Source: Euryarchaeota archaeon Ods02 (GTDB lineage: Archaea > Halobacteriota > Halobacteria > Halobacteriales > Halorutilaceae). Taken from it: a stretch of DNA of 50,296 nucleotides. The stretch covers positions 1-50,296 of the forward strand of contig JAQZDA010000014.1 in NCBI GenBank assembly GCA_028751075.1. The letters run 5' to 3'. This document shows positions 50,250-50,296 of this stretch, piece by piece. Both the position numbers and the translations under genes were made by a program. The number at the start of each line of letters is the position of its first letter. Positions within the stretch are counted from its first letter, which is position 1. The notes below the pieces were generated by a model, which was not told where the DNA came from, did not search any database, and saw only the letters and a program-made list of their open reading frames with translations.

Positions 50250-50296
50250 ACTCTGTCCTGTATTACGGTTACGCTATACGGCACGCGGGAGAACCT

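Noticed and set aside
1-50296. CRISPR array, insertion sequence or integrated virus
   Set aside because: No regularly spaced repeats beyond the short ones listed, and no transposase, integrase or capsid-like gene was found.

Overview
The window is about 50.3 kb of archaeal chromosome. Its proteins are very acidic, G+C looks close to 60 percent, and it carries archaea-only genes: MCM, TFE, Nob1, L10e, glycerol-1-phosphate dehydrogenase, class I HMG-CoA reductase, DPH6 and RibL. Several families are known mainly from haloarchaea (DUF7342, DUF5803, DUF2110, UPF0058, a SAMP2-like modifier, flavin-binding dodecin). I read it as a salt-in member of Halobacteria or a close, possibly deep-branching relative. 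Most housekeeping genes have an A/T-rich TATA-like box about 27-30 bp before the start codon and no Shine-Dalgarno sequence, so they are probably leaderless. No rRNA, tRNA, CRISPR array, transposase or integrase was seen.

Region 1 (1-1.5 kb): the 3' end of a gene cut by the window edge, then a DUF7342-type winged-helix gene paired with a TumE-like partner, a toxin-antitoxin-like arrangement. Region 2 (1.7-7.9 kb), the most distinctive part: eight same-strand type IV pilin genes with an almost identical hydrophobic N-terminus, variable middles and a conserved C-terminal signature. The first gene is preceded by a stacked array of TAAG-N5-CTTA inverted repeats. The sixth gene is divergent, a minus-strand pair with a frameshifted gene interrupts the array, and the last gene ends in a 15-bp unit carrying its own stop codon, repeated four times. 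A 41-residue zinc-finger-like micro-ORF follows.

Region 3 (8.2-28 kb) is mostly core metabolism: a cobalamin-binding-type protein, MqnE (futalosine route to menaquinone) beside a geranylgeranyl-reductase-family flavoprotein, an MFS carrier, PurD, a sugar nucleotidyltransferase, DUF357-DPH6, Hsp20, HMG-CoA reductase, phosphoglycerate mutase, two metallo-beta-lactamase-fold proteins, dodecin, an HpnE/CrtI-like flavoprotein, an aldo/keto reductase and a SAMP2-like modifier. Region 4 (28-32 kb) is an iron(III) ABC importer in two transcription units, each with a TTAGG-N4-CCTAA box at its start, pointing to DtxR/Idr-type iron control.

Region 5 (32-50.3 kb): ribosomal protein L10e, NfeD, a quinone oxidoreductase, an SPFH protein, MCM, a membrane J-domain protein, EgsA, the TFE-DUF2110-DUF5803 operon opposite a UPF0212 gene, an Asd-HAD-(threonine-synthase-like) operon, a PRC-barrel-Nob1 pair, a Mer-like F420 enzyme, UPF0058, an aminotransferase with no recognisable start codon, and a RibL-JAMM pair. 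Notable departures from family norms are a threonine-synthase relative without the PLP lysine, a TFE zinc ribbon with Asp replacing one Cys, and a J domain with HPE instead of HPD.
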